From Actinoplanes solisilvae (GTDB lineage Bacteria > Actinomycetota > Actinomycetes > Mycobacteriales > Micromonosporaceae), in contig NZ_RJAC01000011.1 in NCBI RefSeq assembly GCF_003999975.1, forward strand, positions 124,001-188,000: DNA of 64,000 nt, read 5' to 3'. The position numbers were made by a program, and so were the translations under genes. Under the pieces are notes generated by a model. It was not told where the DNA came from, did no database searches, and was given only the letters and a program-made list of their open reading frames with translations. Positions 54,768 to 63,557 of the stretch are shown in pieces; within the stretch, counting starts at the first letter, position 1; each line of letters opens with the position of its first letter.

Positions 54768-55967
54768 TCAGCGCATGCCGAACAGGAAGCGGGTCACCGG
54801 CGTGCGGCGCACCAACAGGTCGTAAGCGGCGAACATGATGGCGAAGGACAGCGCGACGATCGCCAGATATTTGACGATCATCGGGGCCGGCCATCGTACG
54901 GCGAAGTAGGCCACGGCCACGACGATCGGCTGGTGGAGGATGTAAAGGGGCAGGGCCGCGGCGGCGAGGTAGGCGAGCACCGGGCGGTTCCGTGGTTCGG
55001 CGCTCGGAGGGTCGGCCGAGTCCCGCTGGGTCCGCGGGGGCGCAGCGGGACGGTCGAGCAGGCCGAGGATCGCGACCAGCCAGCACCAGCCGGCGGCGGC
55101 GAAGACCAGGCGGGCCGCGATCGCGTGGACGGTCATGTCGGTGAACGGCTCGCCGTCGGCGCTGCCCAGCAGGAGGCCGGTGCCGCAGAAAAGCACGAGC
55201 CCAGCCACCGCGGCCACCTTCGCGTCGCGGCGCATCGCGGCTCGGAAGCGGTCGTCGGCGGCGAGGACGAAGCCGAAGACGAAGAACAGCAGGTAGGCCC
55301 AGCGGCTCCAGCCCGCGAACGCCTCCTCCATGCCCAGCAGCGCGCTGATCACCATCAACAGCAGCGCCGGGACCACCAGGAACACGCCCCGCCGGGCAAG
55401 CCACGACAGTCGTTCCACCGGCACGCGGGCGGCCAGCGGCGCGAGCATCAGCGAGAACGCCAGCAGCAGCACCACGAACCACAGGTGACCGGTCTCGAAG
55501 TGTTCGCCCTCGAGCAGGAACGGGAAGTCGGTCAGTTCTAGGTGGACGTCGAGAAAGCGCAGCAGGAACCGCGGATAGGACTCGTCGTAGCCGGGATCGG
55601 CCGCCTTCAACCGCAACCACTGCGGCACCGGCACGATGGTCAGCGTCGCGAAGAGCAACGGCACCCCGAGGCGCAAAAGCCTTTCCCGGACGAATCCTCG
55701 CGCGCCGCGCCGCTGGATCGAGTGCCACGAGCCGAGGCCCGCGATCAGGAACAGCGCCGGCATCGCCCACACGACCCCGAGCCCGGCGACCCAGGTCACC
55801 GCCTCGGTCGTCTCGGCGTTCTTGACGTAGAAGTCGTCGCGTTCGTCGAAGACCAGCGCCGAGTGGAAGAACACCAGGCCGAGCACGACCACGAGCCGGA
55901 TCGCGTCGAGCTCGGGGCGCCGCCGGCGCGATGTTGCTGTCGACACTGACTCCCGCGGTGCGGTCAT
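54768..55967 (-). CDS. Acyltransferase 3 family membrane protein
   Basis: About ten membrane helices, 399 residues; transfers acyl groups to sugars or other envelope or metabolite acceptors. The family Arg and His are in ELDAIRLVVVLGLVFFHSALVF, and GHLWFVVLLLAFSLML is the conserved central helix. ATG 55967 was chosen over ATG 55985 because TATGCT lies seven bases before it, giving another leaderless arrangement. Acceptor unknown. Confidence 0.88.
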   Translation of the reverse strand: MTAPRESVSTATSRRRRPELDAIRLVVVLGLVFFHSALVFDERDDFYVKNAETTEAVTWVAGLGVVWAMPALFLIAGLGSWHSIQRRGARGFVRERLLRLGVPLLFATLTIVPVPQWLRLKAADPGYDESYPRFLLRFLDVHLELTDFPFLLEGEHFETGHLWFVVLLLAFSLMLAPLAARVPVERLSWLARRGVFLVVPALLLMVISALLGMEEAFAGWSRWAYLLFFVFGFVLAADDRFRAAMRRDAKVAAVAGLVLFCGTGLLLGSADGEPFTDMTVHAIAARLVFAAAGWCWLVAILGLLDRPAAPPRTQRDSADPPSAEPRNRPVLAYLAAAALPLYILHQPIVVAVAYFAVRWPAPMIVKYLAIVALSFAIMFAAYDLLVRRTPVTRFLFGMR

Positions 55968-56008
55968 GCCGGTCAGCATAGGCATCGCCTACGACACTTT
56001 GGGGGGCC

Positions 56009-56713
56009 TCAGTTCGCGGCCAGCGCCTCTTGAACCGTGGTCTCCTGACGGCCCAGGAAGACCGGGTCGCGGTGGCTGACCGTGTCGGCCAGGGCCTTGA
56101 CGACGGCGCCGCGTTCCCGGACGACCGAGTTGCGCCACGGCTCCTCGTAGATCTTCACGGACTCGTCGCCGACCCCGGTGGCGTCGATGCCGAGGGTGCG
56201 GCACAGCGCCACCGCGCGGTCGATGTGGTAGGTCTGGGTGACGACGATCGCCTGGTCGACGCCGAAGATGCGCTTGGCCCGCGCGCACGAGTCGTAGGTG
56301 TCGAAGCCCGCGTAGTCGAGGGCGACCTGCTGGGCCGGCACGCCGCGGGCGGCCAGGTAGACCATCATCGAGCCGGGCTCGTTGTAGTCCCAGTAGCGGT
56401 TGTCGCCCGAGACCAGGATCGCGCGGACCTTGCCCGCTTCGAGCAGCCGCCGGGCGATGTCGAGACGCGCGGCCAGGAACGGCGAGGGTGATCCGTCGGC
56501 GTACACCTCCGCGCCGAGCACCAGGGCCACCGGGGCGGCGGGCACGTCGGCCTCGGCGTACACGTGGCCTCGCGAGGTGTTCCAGGTCCACAGCTCGGCG
56601 CCGGCCGAGACAAGACAGCCGGCGACCACGGAGAGGGCGGTCGCGACGGCGAGGCGACGGAGCCGGCGGCGCTTGAAGATCGGCACCCGCCCGACGATGC
56701 CAGCCGCTGTCAA
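56009..56713 (-). CDS. SanA/YdcF-like DUF218 membrane-anchored protein
   Basis: Up to 234 residues. An N-terminal membrane anchor (LAVATALSVVAGCLVSAGAE) precedes the DUF218 fold: VALVLGAEVYADGSPSPFLA, AILVSGDNRYWDYNEPGSMM, DYAGFDTYDSCARAKRIFG, AIVVTQTYHIDRAVALCR. Relatives include SanA, needed for vancomycin exclusion in Enterobacteria; an envelope role is likely but unproven. The start is uncertain: TTG 56713 or GTG 56686. Confidence 0.87.
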   Translation of the reverse strand: MTAAGIVGRVPIFKRRRLRRLAVATALSVVAGCLVSAGAELWTWNTSRGHVYAEADVPAAPVALVLGAEVYADGSPSPFLAARLDIARRLLEAGKVRAILVSGDNRYWDYNEPGSMMVYLAARGVPAQQVALDYAGFDTYDSCARAKRIFGVDQAIVVTQTYHIDRAVALCRTLGIDATGVGDESVKIYEEPWRNSVVRERGAVVKALADTVSHRDPVFLGRQETTVQEALAAN

Positions 56714-56737
56714 CAGCCGGCATCGTCGCGACGGGCG

Positions 56738-58987
56738 TCAGCCGGTGATGCGGAAGGGCGCGCGCAGCAGGTCACGCTCGCGCGAGCTGGGCCCGACCAG
56801 CAGTTCGAAGTCGCCCGGTTCGACGACGCGGCGGCCGTCGGCGGTCACCAGGGAGCACGCCGAGGCCGGCACCTCGATCTCGACCGTCACACTTTCCCCG
56901 GCCGGCACAGAGACCTGCTTGTACGCCTTCAGCTCGCGACCCGCCCAGGTCACGCTCGTGACGAGGTCGCTGATGTACGCCTGCACCGTTTCGAGGGCCG
57001 GTCGGTCGCCCCGGTTGTGCAGGGTCAGCGTGGCGTGGACGATCTCGTCGGCGGACACCGACGAAGTGCTGACGGCCAGACCCTCGTACGTCAACGTTGT
57101 GTAGTTGAGTCCTTCCCCGAACGCGAAGAGCGGGTCCTGCGTGAGGTCGGCGTAGCGGCTGCCGTGCTGGCCGCGGATGGTGTTGTAGTAGACCGGCTGC
57201 TGACCGACGTGGCGGGCCACCGACAGCGGCAGACGCCCGCTCGGCTCGATGTGGCCGAGGACCAGTTCGGCGATCGCCCGGCCGCCGCGCATGCCCGGGT
57301 TGAACGCCTGGATGATCGCCGACGCGTTCAGGGCCGACGGCGGCAGCACGGACGGCTTCGAGTTGACCAGCACGACGATCATCGGGGTCTTGGTGGCCGC
57401 GATCGCGTCGAGCAGCGCGATCTGGCCGCCCTGCAGTTCGAGCGTGGCGGTCGACTTGTGCTCGCCGGTCAGGTTCACGGTGTCACCGACGACGACGACC
57501 GCGTAGTCGGCGCGGACCGCCTTGTCCCGCGCTACCTCGATCAGGTGGTGGTCGACCGGCGCGCCCTGCGAGATCGGCGGGCGCGGCTGCCCGTCGGGGT
57601 AGGTGTCGCCCTCGGGGTCGGGCACCAGCCGCTCGATCTCGGCGCCCCGCGCGTGCTCGATGACCCAGTTCTCGGGCGCGACGGCGCGGAAGCCGTCGAG
57701 CACGGTCTCGGTCAGCTCGCGCGGGTGGCCGTCGGGCAGCCAGTCGACCTGGCCCGAGTCGCCGGCCCAGTCGCCGAGCTGGGCCGAGACGCTGTCGGCG
57801 TTGGGGCCGACGACCGCGATGCGCCGGAACTTGCCGGCCGGGTCGACCGGAAGGGTGCCGTCGTTCTTCAGCAGCACCAGCGACCGGCGGGCCACCTCGA
57901 GGTTGAGCTCGGCGTGCTCGGCCGCGCCGATCACCTCACGCTGGCGGGCCGGGTCGGGCGCGCGCGGGTTCTCGAACAGCCCGAGCTCGAACTTGAGTCG
58001 CAGGATGCGCCGGACGGCCCCGTCGATCTCATCCTCGCGCAGCAGACCGCGTTCGACCGCCTCCTGAGCGCCCTCGAAGAAGCCCGGGGTGACCATGACC
58101 AGGTCGTTCCCGGCCTTGACGGCGACCGCGGCGGCCTCGGCGTAGTCCGCGCAGACCTTCTGCTCCCACACCATGCGCCCGACGTTGTCCCAGTCGGTCA
58201 CCAGCGTGCCGGTGAAGCCCCATTCCTCTTTCAGTACGTCGTTCAGCAGCCACTTGTTGGCCGTGATCGGGACGCCGTCCATCGACTGGTAGCCGAGCAT
58301 GAAGATGCGGCAGCCCTCGCGGGCGACCCGTTCGAACGGCGGCAGGAACCAGGAGCGCAGCTTGCGTGGGCTCAGGTCGGCCTCGCTGGCGTCGCGCCCG
58401 CCCTGCGTCTCGGAGTAGCCGGCGAAGTGCTTGGCCGTGGCCAGGATGGCGGTCGGGTCGTCGAGGCCGCCGCCCTGGTAGCCGCGGATCATCGCCGAGC
58501 CGAGCTCGCCGATCAGGAACGGGTCTTCGCCGAAGGTCTCGTCGACCCGGCCCCACCGCAGGTCACGGGTGATGCACAGGACGGGGGAGAAGGTCCAGTG
58601 GATGCCGGTCGCGGCGACCTCGACGGCGGTCACCCGGGCGACCCGCTCGATCAGGGCGGCGTCCCACGACGCGGCCATGCCGAGCTGGGTCGGGAAGATC
58701 GTCGCGCCGGGCCAGAACGAGTGGCCGTGGATCGCGTCCTCGGCGGTGAGCAGCGGGATCTGCAGCCGGGTCTTGGCGACCAGGTCGATCGCCTCGAGCA
58801 TCTTGGCCGGTGAGGTGTGCAGGATCGAGCCCGCCAGCTTCTCGCTGACGATCTCCTTCACGTCGCCCCGGGCGTCGAGCTGAAGCATCTGCCCGACCTT
58901 CTCCGGCAAGGTCATCCGGGCCAGCAGGTCGTCGACACGCTCGTCGATCGGCAGGTGGGGATCCCGGTACGGGACGTCAGCGGGCAC
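56738..58987 (-). CDS. Glycoside hydrolase family 3 beta-glucosidase
   Basis: 749 residues, cytosolic (no signal peptide). The (beta/alpha)8 domain starts LARMTLPEKVGQMLQLD, has KHFAGYSETQGGRDAS for substrate binding and nucleophile about D265 in TLVTDWDNVGRM. A second alpha/beta domain contains LVLLKNDGTLPVDP and VVVVGDTVNLTGEHKS, and a C-terminal fibronectin-III-like domain begins at about 640. GTG start with GGAGG. Likely releases glucose from imported oligosaccharides. A long inverted repeat lies about 70 bases upstream, but no regulator or sugar transporter is adjacent. Confidence 0.93.
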   Translation of the reverse strand: MPADVPYRDPHLPIDERVDDLLARMTLPEKVGQMLQLDARGDVKEIVSEKLAGSILHTSPAKMLEAIDLVAKTRLQIPLLTAEDAIHGHSFWPGATIFPTQLGMAASWDAALIERVARVTAVEVAATGIHWTFSPVLCITRDLRWGRVDETFGEDPFLIGELGSAMIRGYQGGGLDDPTAILATAKHFAGYSETQGGRDASEADLSPRKLRSWFLPPFERVAREGCRIFMLGYQSMDGVPITANKWLLNDVLKEEWGFTGTLVTDWDNVGRMVWEQKVCADYAEAAAVAVKAGNDLVMVTPGFFEGAQEAVERGLLREDEIDGAVRRILRLKFELGLFENPRAPDPARQREVIGAAEHAELNLEVARRSLVLLKNDGTLPVDPAGKFRRIAVVGPNADSVSAQLGDWAGDSGQVDWLPDGHPRELTETVLDGFRAVAPENWVIEHARGAEIERLVPDPEGDTYPDGQPRPPISQGAPVDHHLIEVARDKAVRADYAVVVVGDTVNLTGEHKSTATLELQGGQIALLDAIAATKTPMIVVLVNSKPSVLPPSALNASAIIQAFNPGMRGGRAIAELVLGHIEPSGRLPLSVARHVGQQPVYYNTIRGQHGSRYADLTQDPLFAFGEGLNYTTLTYEGLAVSTSSVSADEIVHATLTLHNRGDRPALETVQAYISDLVTSVTWAGRELKAYKQVSVPAGESVTVEIEVPASACSLVTADGRRVVEPGDFELLVGPSSRERDLLRAPFRITG

Positions 58988-59056
58988 GCACGCCTCCGGT
59001 CGTCACGACCGCGGTGGCACGGTCATCGAACATATGAACAACCGGGAGTCTTCCAG

Positions 59057-59093
59057 TCCGGAACCGGTTACGGGACCCCGCCCCGGTTCCGGA
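59057..59093. promoter_or_regulatory. Perfect 11-base inverted repeat upstream of the GH3 gene
   Basis: TCCGGAACCGG (59057-59067) and CCGGTTCCGGA (59083-59093), separated by 15 bases; each arm is itself close to palindromic. It lies between two minus-strand genes, 70 bases before the beta-glucosidase start, and is not followed by a T-run on that strand. An operator for a sugar-responsive repressor is the likeliest reading. Confidence 0.5.
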
Positions 59094-59184
59094 ACTTTTA
59101 ACTCAAGTAAGAATTGTTCAGGGCGGTGGAGATCATCGATGCCAGTCGCGGCTGTTCGCGGGTCGAGGTAGGCCTGAACGACCC

Positions 59185-59418
59185 TTAGTTATCCGGATCG
59201 CTCTCATCGATGCTCGGCACCTCGATGCCGGCGGCCTCGATCGCGTCGAGCCGGGCCTCGGCGGCTTCCTTCTCGCGCTCGACGAGAGTCGCGTACTCGA
59301 CCAGCACGGACGGGTCGGCGGTGTTCTCGAGGGTGTCGAAGAACCGCTGGGTGTTGCGCACGGCGGCGGAGTAAACCTCGGCGGCCTGGCGCAGGGTGAT
59401 GATCGTCGTGTCAGTCAT
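59185..59418 (-). CDS. Small helical protein, unknown function
   Basis: 77 residues, acidic, all-helical: QAAEVYSAAVRNTQRFFDTL and ATLVEREKEAAEARLDAIEA look like two helices of a coiled-coil hairpin, ending in an acidic tail (SIDESDPDN). No signal peptide and no known domain. The codon pattern is clearly coding. Stands alone between the GH3 gene and the broken Crp gene. Confidence 0.7.
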   Translation of the reverse strand: MTDTTIITLRQAAEVYSAAVRNTQRFFDTLENTADPSVLVEYATLVEREKEAAEARLDAIEAAGIEVPSIDESDPDN

Positions 59419-59466
59419 CAGCCAGTCTTATCACCACCCAGGGCTCCGCGGGCGGGTGACGCCGCC

Positions 59467-59787
59467 TCAGTATGCGTCCATCCGGCGCTGGTCAGGGGCC
59501 ATGTCGGCGCTGTTCCGCAGGCGTGCGAGGTCCCAGACGGTGATCCGGCCGTACCGCGTGGTCACGAGACGGGAGTGACGCATCTCGCGCAACGCCTTGT
59601 GGACCGAGATCTCGGCGGCGCCGCACAACGTCGCGAGCTCGGGCTGGGTGAGACGCACCCCGATCTCCACGCCGCCGTGGCCCGGACGGTGCCCGTACAG
59701 GTCGGCGAGCTCGGCGAGAATCCGGGCCAGCCGGGTCTTGACGGGGTACGAGGTGAAGTCGATGCGCCGCCGGTTCGACCAGCGCAG
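59467..59787 (-). pseudogene. C-terminal half of a Crp/Fnr regulator, N-terminus missing
   Basis: 106 residues equal in layout to the C-terminus of the intact regulator at 60500-61249: LRWSNRRRIDFTSYPVKTRL corresponds to LRSSNRRQTAFTVYPIKVRV, and GVRLTQPELATLCGAAEISV plus HKALREMRHSRLVTTRYGRI are nearly the same. Homology stops at the leucine codon near 59787. The cyclic-nucleotide domain that should precede it is replaced by an unrelated gene on the other strand. The frame stays open further upstream, but that stretch is antisense to the neighbour. Probably non-functional. Confidence 0.6.
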
Positions 59788-59796
59788 CCGCGGCGG

Positions 59797-60549
59797 CCGT
59801 GGCTGCGCGGCATCTTCGGGCCGGACCCGGTCCGCGAATGGGGCCCGGAGAACGAGTTCTCCTGCCGGCTCGACGCGCCCGACCCGATCCGGTTGCTTGC
59901 TCAGGGCGACGCCTTCTCGTTCCGCGTCTTCGTGAGCTGTCATTGGCGTGGGTACGCCGGCTCGCGTGAGGAGCTGCGTGGCTGCGCGCAGAACCTGATG
60001 CCCAGGGTGCGGTTGATAGCCACGCAGCGGTTCCGGCCGTTGGCGAGATCGGTCGCCCCGCATCGGGCCCCGCGGCTCGAGGACGAGATCAACAAAACGG
60101 CGGACGTCTGGAAGCGGCTCCGCGACCTCGACCGTGACTTCTGGTTCGCGGTGAGCGTCCGGGTCGAGCCCGACGAGGCTGTCGTCGAGCAGATGCGTCC
60201 CTACTGGGCCGAGCGCATCAAGGCCGAGTGCGACCACGAGCTGGGCCTGCAGCGGGCCCGGTACGCCGAGGAGCTGACGACACGCTGGTCCGGCATCTTC
60301 GACCAGTTGGCCCAGGACCCGCGGGCCAGCTTCGCCGCCCAGCTGAGCGAGGAGGAGTTCGCCCGGGTCTTCGGCAACTTCGTGGGCAGCCGCCGCAAGG
60401 CCGTGCACGACCTGCTCGACCTGTTGAGCAGCGCGGTGCGCGGGCACGGCGAGGCCGGGCTCGGACCCTCCGAATACACGAAGGCCTGGGATCAGGCGAT
60501 CAAGGCATTTCAGAAACAGTACGGATTGCGACCGGACGATCCCGAATGA
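59797..60549 (+). CDS. Unknown protein, start codon unresolved
   Basis: About 250 residues with strong coding bias from PWLRGIFGPDPVREWGPENE onward. There is no ATG/GTG/TTG near this natural beginning: the frame is open back to GTG 59575, but those codons are antisense to the Crp fragment. The protein has a beta-rich first part (FSFRVFVSCHWRGYAGS) and a helical second part (VEQMRPYWAERIKAECDHEL, FARVFGNFVGSRRKAVHDLL), ending QKQYGLRPDDPE. No known domain. Its 3' end overlaps the intact Crp gene by 50 bases. It may use CTG 59803 or have lost its start in the rearrangement. Confidence 0.55.
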   Translation, partial: PWLRGIFGPDPVREWGPENEFSCRLDAPDPIRLLAQGDAFSFRVFVSCHWRGYAGSREELRGCAQNLMPRVRLIATQRFRPLARSVAPHRAPRLEDEINKTADVWKRLRDLDRDFWFAVSVRVEPDEAVVEQMRPYWAERIKAECDHELGLQRARYAEELTTRWSGIFDQLAQDPRASFAAQLSEEEFARVFGNFVGSRRKAVHDLLDLLSSAVRGHGEAGLGPSEYTKAWDQAIKAFQKQYGLRPDDPE

Positions 60550-61249
60550 TCTCAGGCACCGCCGGCCGGGGTGGCTCGTCGAGTTCGGCGACGGTGCGGA
60601 GGCGTTCCAGGTCCCAGATCGTGATGCGCCCGTACCGGGTCGTGACCAGGCGGGCGTCGCGCATCTCGCGCAGGGCCTTGTGCACCGAGCCCTCGGCCGC
60701 GCCGCAGAGGGCGGCCAGCTCGGGCTGGGTGATGCGCACCCCGATCTCGAGGGCGGTCTGGCCCAGCGGTTGACCGTGCTGCTCGGCCAGTTCGGTGATG
60801 ATGCGGGCGACCCGCACCTTGATCGGGTAGACGGTGAAGGCGGTCTGCCGGCGGTTGGACGAGCGCAGGCGTTCGCTGACCATCGCGACGAGCGCGACCG
60901 CGGCGTCGGGATGGCGGGCCAGGAACGGGGTGAACCGGTCCTGCGGGATCATCACGACGCTGCCCGGGCCGCACATGGTGATCGTGGCGCAGCGAGGCGA
61001 GCCGTCGAGTGCGGCCATCTCGCCGACCAGGTCACCGGCCGTGCGGATCGAGATCAGGGACTGCCCGGCGGACACCTTGGCGACACCGCGGCGGATGACG
61101 ACCACGTGTGACTCGGCGGCACCTTCGCGAATGAGGACCCCGCCCGCGGGCAGGCGTTGCTCGGAGCCCAGGCGCAGCAGCGCGCGGACCGTCGGTTCGG
61201 CGAGCGCGGCCAGGAGCGATCCACGCGGCCACATGTCGAGCGTGCTCAT
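60500..61249 (-). CDS. Crp/Fnr-family transcriptional regulator
   Basis: 249 residues from ATG 61249. Cyclic-nucleotide-binding-like domain (about residues 15-130: GSEQRLPAGGVLIREGAAES, SIRTAGDLVGEMAALDGSPR, GPGSVVMIPQDRF), then a dimer helix and a winged HTH (GVRITQPELAALCGAAEGSV, HKALREMRDARLVTTRYGRI). The phosphate cassette GEMAALDGSPR has Arg, so cAMP or another nucleotide is possible. Divergent from argC; a -10-like CATACT precedes it. Paralogue of the truncated gene at 59467. Confidence 0.92.
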   Translation of the reverse strand: MSTLDMWPRGSLLAALAEPTVRALLRLGSEQRLPAGGVLIREGAAESHVVVIRRGVAKVSAGQSLISIRTAGDLVGEMAALDGSPRCATITMCGPGSVVMIPQDRFTPFLARHPDAAVALVAMVSERLRSSNRRQTAFTVYPIKVRVARIITELAEQHGQPLGQTALEIGVRITQPELAALCGAAEGSVHKALREMRDARLVTTRYGRITIWDLERLRTVAELDEPPRPAVPEIIRDRPVAIRTVSEMP

Positions 61250-61329
61250 CTTCCGAGGACACAACAGTGACGCCAAGTATGCCAGCGGTGACGGGCTGGT
61301 TGTGACGCGAGACTCGCGGGGGAACGCTG

Positions 61330-61381
61330 TTGCCGCGCTCGGGTGGAAGTTGATACGGTCTTCTGCATAGTCATGCGGAGG
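61330..61381 (+). promoter_or_regulatory. argC promoter with ARG-box-like palindrome
   Basis: TTGCCG (61330-61335), an 18-base spacer and TACGGT (61354-61359) predict transcription from about 61366. That point lies inside TCTGCATAGTCATGCGGA (61362-61379), whose arms match at six of seven positions, like an ArgR operator. The ribosome site GGAGG (61377-61381) overlaps its end. Confidence 0.55.
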
Positions 61382-61386
61382 TATGT

Positions 61387-62388
61387 ATGGGAATCCGGGT
61401 TGCGGTCGCGGGGGCCAGTGGATACGCGGGCGGCGAGTTGCTGCGCCTGCTCGCCGGGCACCCCGAGTTCGACCTCGTGGCGGCCACCGCCCACTCGCAG
61501 GCGGGCGCGCGAGTCGCCTCCGTGCACCCCCAGCTGGCGGGCCTCGATCTCACGCTCGGCACGACTGACGCGGCGACGCTGAGCGACGCCGACCTGGTCT
61601 TTCTGGCCCTGCCCCACGGGCAGTCGGCGGCGCTGGCGGCCCAGCTCCCCGAGAGCGTGAAGGTCGTCGACCTCGGGGCCGATTTCCGGCTGCGCGACGC
61701 CGAGCTGTGGGAGCGCTATTACGGCGGTCCTCACGCCGGCACGTGGACCTACGGTCTGCCCGAGCTGCCTGGCCAGCGCGAGCTGATCGCCGCCTCCGAC
61801 CGGGTGGCGAATACGGGCTGTTATGCGGCCACCATCACCCTCGCGCTCGCGCCGCTGATCGCCGCGGGCCTCGCCGACCCGGCCGACGTGGTCGTGGTCG
61901 CCTCCTCCGGCACCTCGGGCGCGGGCCGCTCGGCCAAGGTGAACCTGCTGGCCAGCGAGGTCATGGGCGACCTGACGCCCTACAAGGTCGGTGCCCACCA
62001 GCACGTTCCCGAGATCAAGCAGGCGACCGGGACGACGTCGCTGTCGATGACCCCGGTGTTGGCTCCGATGCCCCGCGGCATCCTGGCCACGGTCACCGTG
62101 CGTCCGCTCTCCGATCAAGATCCGCGCGAGGTCCTGCGGGCGGCGTATGCCGATGAGCCGTTCGTCCACGTGCTGCCCGAGGGCGCGTGGCCGCACACGG
62201 CCGCCACCTCCGGTTCCAACTCCTGCCACCTGCAAGCCACCGTCGATGTCGACTCCGGCCGCATCGTGGTGATCAGCGCGCTCGACAACCTCGGCAAGGG
62301 CGCGGCCGGCCAGGCCGTGCAGTGCGCCAACCTCATGTCCGGCCTGCCCGAGACGACGGGCCTGTCCGTGTTCGGAGTCGCACCGTGA
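61387..62388 (+). CDS. argC: N-acetyl-gamma-glutamyl-phosphate reductase
   Basis: NADPH-dependent third step of arginine synthesis. 333 residues. RVAVAGASGYAGGELLRLLA for NADP, LALPHGQSAAL, catalytic C145 in NTGCYAATITLAL, and VGAHQHVPEIKQATG with the catalytic histidine region. ATG 61387 with GGAGG. First gene of the argCJB operon; GTGA overlap with argJ. Confidence 0.97.
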   Translation: MGIRVAVAGASGYAGGELLRLLAGHPEFDLVAATAHSQAGARVASVHPQLAGLDLTLGTTDAATLSDADLVFLALPHGQSAALAAQLPESVKVVDLGADFRLRDAELWERYYGGPHAGTWTYGLPELPGQRELIAASDRVANTGCYAATITLALAPLIAAGLADPADVVVVASSGTSGAGRSAKVNLLASEVMGDLTPYKVGAHQHVPEIKQATGTTSLSMTPVLAPMPRGILATVTVRPLSDQDPREVLRAAYADEPFVHVLPEGAWPHTAATSGSNSCHLQATVDVDSGRIVVISALDNLGKGAAGQAVQCANLMSGLPETTGLSVFGVAP

Positions 62389-63557
62389 CCGTCACCCATC
62401 CCAAGGGCTTCCGGGCCTCCGGCGTCGCCGCCGGTCTCAAGCCCAACGGCAACACCGACGTGGCCCTGGTGGTCAACGACGGCCCCGACTTCACCGCCGC
62501 CGGCGTCTTCACCGGTAACCGGGTCAAGGCCGCCCCGGTGCTCTGGAGCCAGCAGGTGCTCAAGGGCGGCATCGTGCGCGCCGTCGTGCTCAACTCGGGC
62601 GGCGCCAACGCGTGCACCGGCAGCCAGGGCTTCCGCGACACGCACGCGACCGCCGAACACGCCGCGACGGTCCTGCGCGGCGGCCCGAAACCGCAGCTCG
62701 TCGGGGCCGGCGACGTGGCCGTCTGCTCGACCGGGCTGATCGGCGAACTGCTCCCGATGGACAGGCTGCTGCCCGGGGTCACCGCCGCGGCGCGCGCGTT
62801 GCAGTCCGACGGTGGCCCGGCCGCGGCCGAGGCGATCATGACGACCGACACCGTGCCGAAGAACGCGGTCGTGCAGCGTTCGGGCTGGTCGGTCGGCGGC
62901 ATCGCCAAGGGCGCGGGCATGCTCGCCCCGGCGCTGGCGACCATGCTCGTCGTGATCACCACGGACGCCAGCGCCGACAACGAGGTGCTCGACGCGGCTC
63001 TGCGCGAGGCGAGCCGGCTGACCTTCGACCGCATCGACGCCGACGGCTGCATGTCGACCAACGACACGGTACTGCTGCTGGCCAGCGGCGCGTCGAACGT
63101 GCAGCCCACGCCCGAAGAGCTGACCGCCGCCGTCACCGAGGTCTGCCACGACCTGGCCCAGCAGCTCATCGCCGACGCCGAGGGCGCCACCAAGCACATC
63201 TCGATCGAGGTCAAGGGCGCCGCCAGCGAGGCCGACGCGGTCGAGGTGGGGCGCACGGTCGCCCGCAACAACCTGGTCAAGACCGCGATGTTCGGCAACG
63301 ACCCCAACTGGGGACGCATCCTCGCCGCGGTCGGCACGACGTCGGCCGCCTTCGAGCCCGACCGGGTCGACGTGGCGATCAACGACGTGTGGATCTGCAA
63401 GGGCGGCGCCGCCGCGGAAGACCGGTCCAAGGTCGACCTCAGCGGCCGCGACGCCAAGATCACCGTGAACCTGCGCGAGGGCGAGATGGCCGCGACGATC
63501 TGGACCACCGACCTGTCGCACGCCTACGTCCACGAGAACTCGGCCTACTCCTCATGA
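62385..63557 (+). CDS. argJ: Bifunctional ornithine acetyltransferase / N-acetylglutamate synthase
   Basis: Moves the acetyl group from N-acetylornithine to glutamate, closing the acetyl cycle; some forms also use acetyl-CoA. 390 residues. The precursor cuts itself before T186 in IAKGAGMLAPALATMLVVIT, and that Thr becomes the nucleophile. VVLNSGGANACTGSQGF and GRILAAVGTTSAAF are family marks. GTG start within the argC stop; ATGA overlap with argB. Confidence 0.96.
   Translation: MTVTHPKGFRASGVAAGLKPNGNTDVALVVNDGPDFTAAGVFTGNRVKAAPVLWSQQVLKGGIVRAVVLNSGGANACTGSQGFRDTHATAEHAATVLRGGPKPQLVGAGDVAVCSTGLIGELLPMDRLLPGVTAAARALQSDGGPAAAEAIMTTDTVPKNAVVQRSGWSVGGIAKGAGMLAPALATMLVVITTDASADNEVLDAALREASRLTFDRIDADGCMSTNDTVLLLASGASNVQPTPEELTAAVTEVCHDLAQQLIADAEGATKHISIEVKGAASEADAVEVGRTVARNNLVKTAMFGNDPNWGRILAAVGTTSAAFEPDRVDVAINDVWICKGGAAAEDRSKVDLSGRDAKITVNLREGEMAATIWTTDLSHAYVHENSAYSS

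Noticed and set aside
56686..56718. TTGACA on the minus strand at the SanA-like start as a -35 box
   Set aside because: No -10 at a suitable distance; more likely part of the TTG start context.
56564..58813. Plus-strand frame of about 749 codons opposite the GH3 gene
   Set aside because: Antisense shadow; the glycosidase frame has the intact active site and a good ribosome site.
59575..59796. GTG 59575 as start of the unknown plus-strand gene
   Set aside because: Codons up to about 59790 are antisense to the Crp DNA-binding domain and lack coding bias; no ribosome site.
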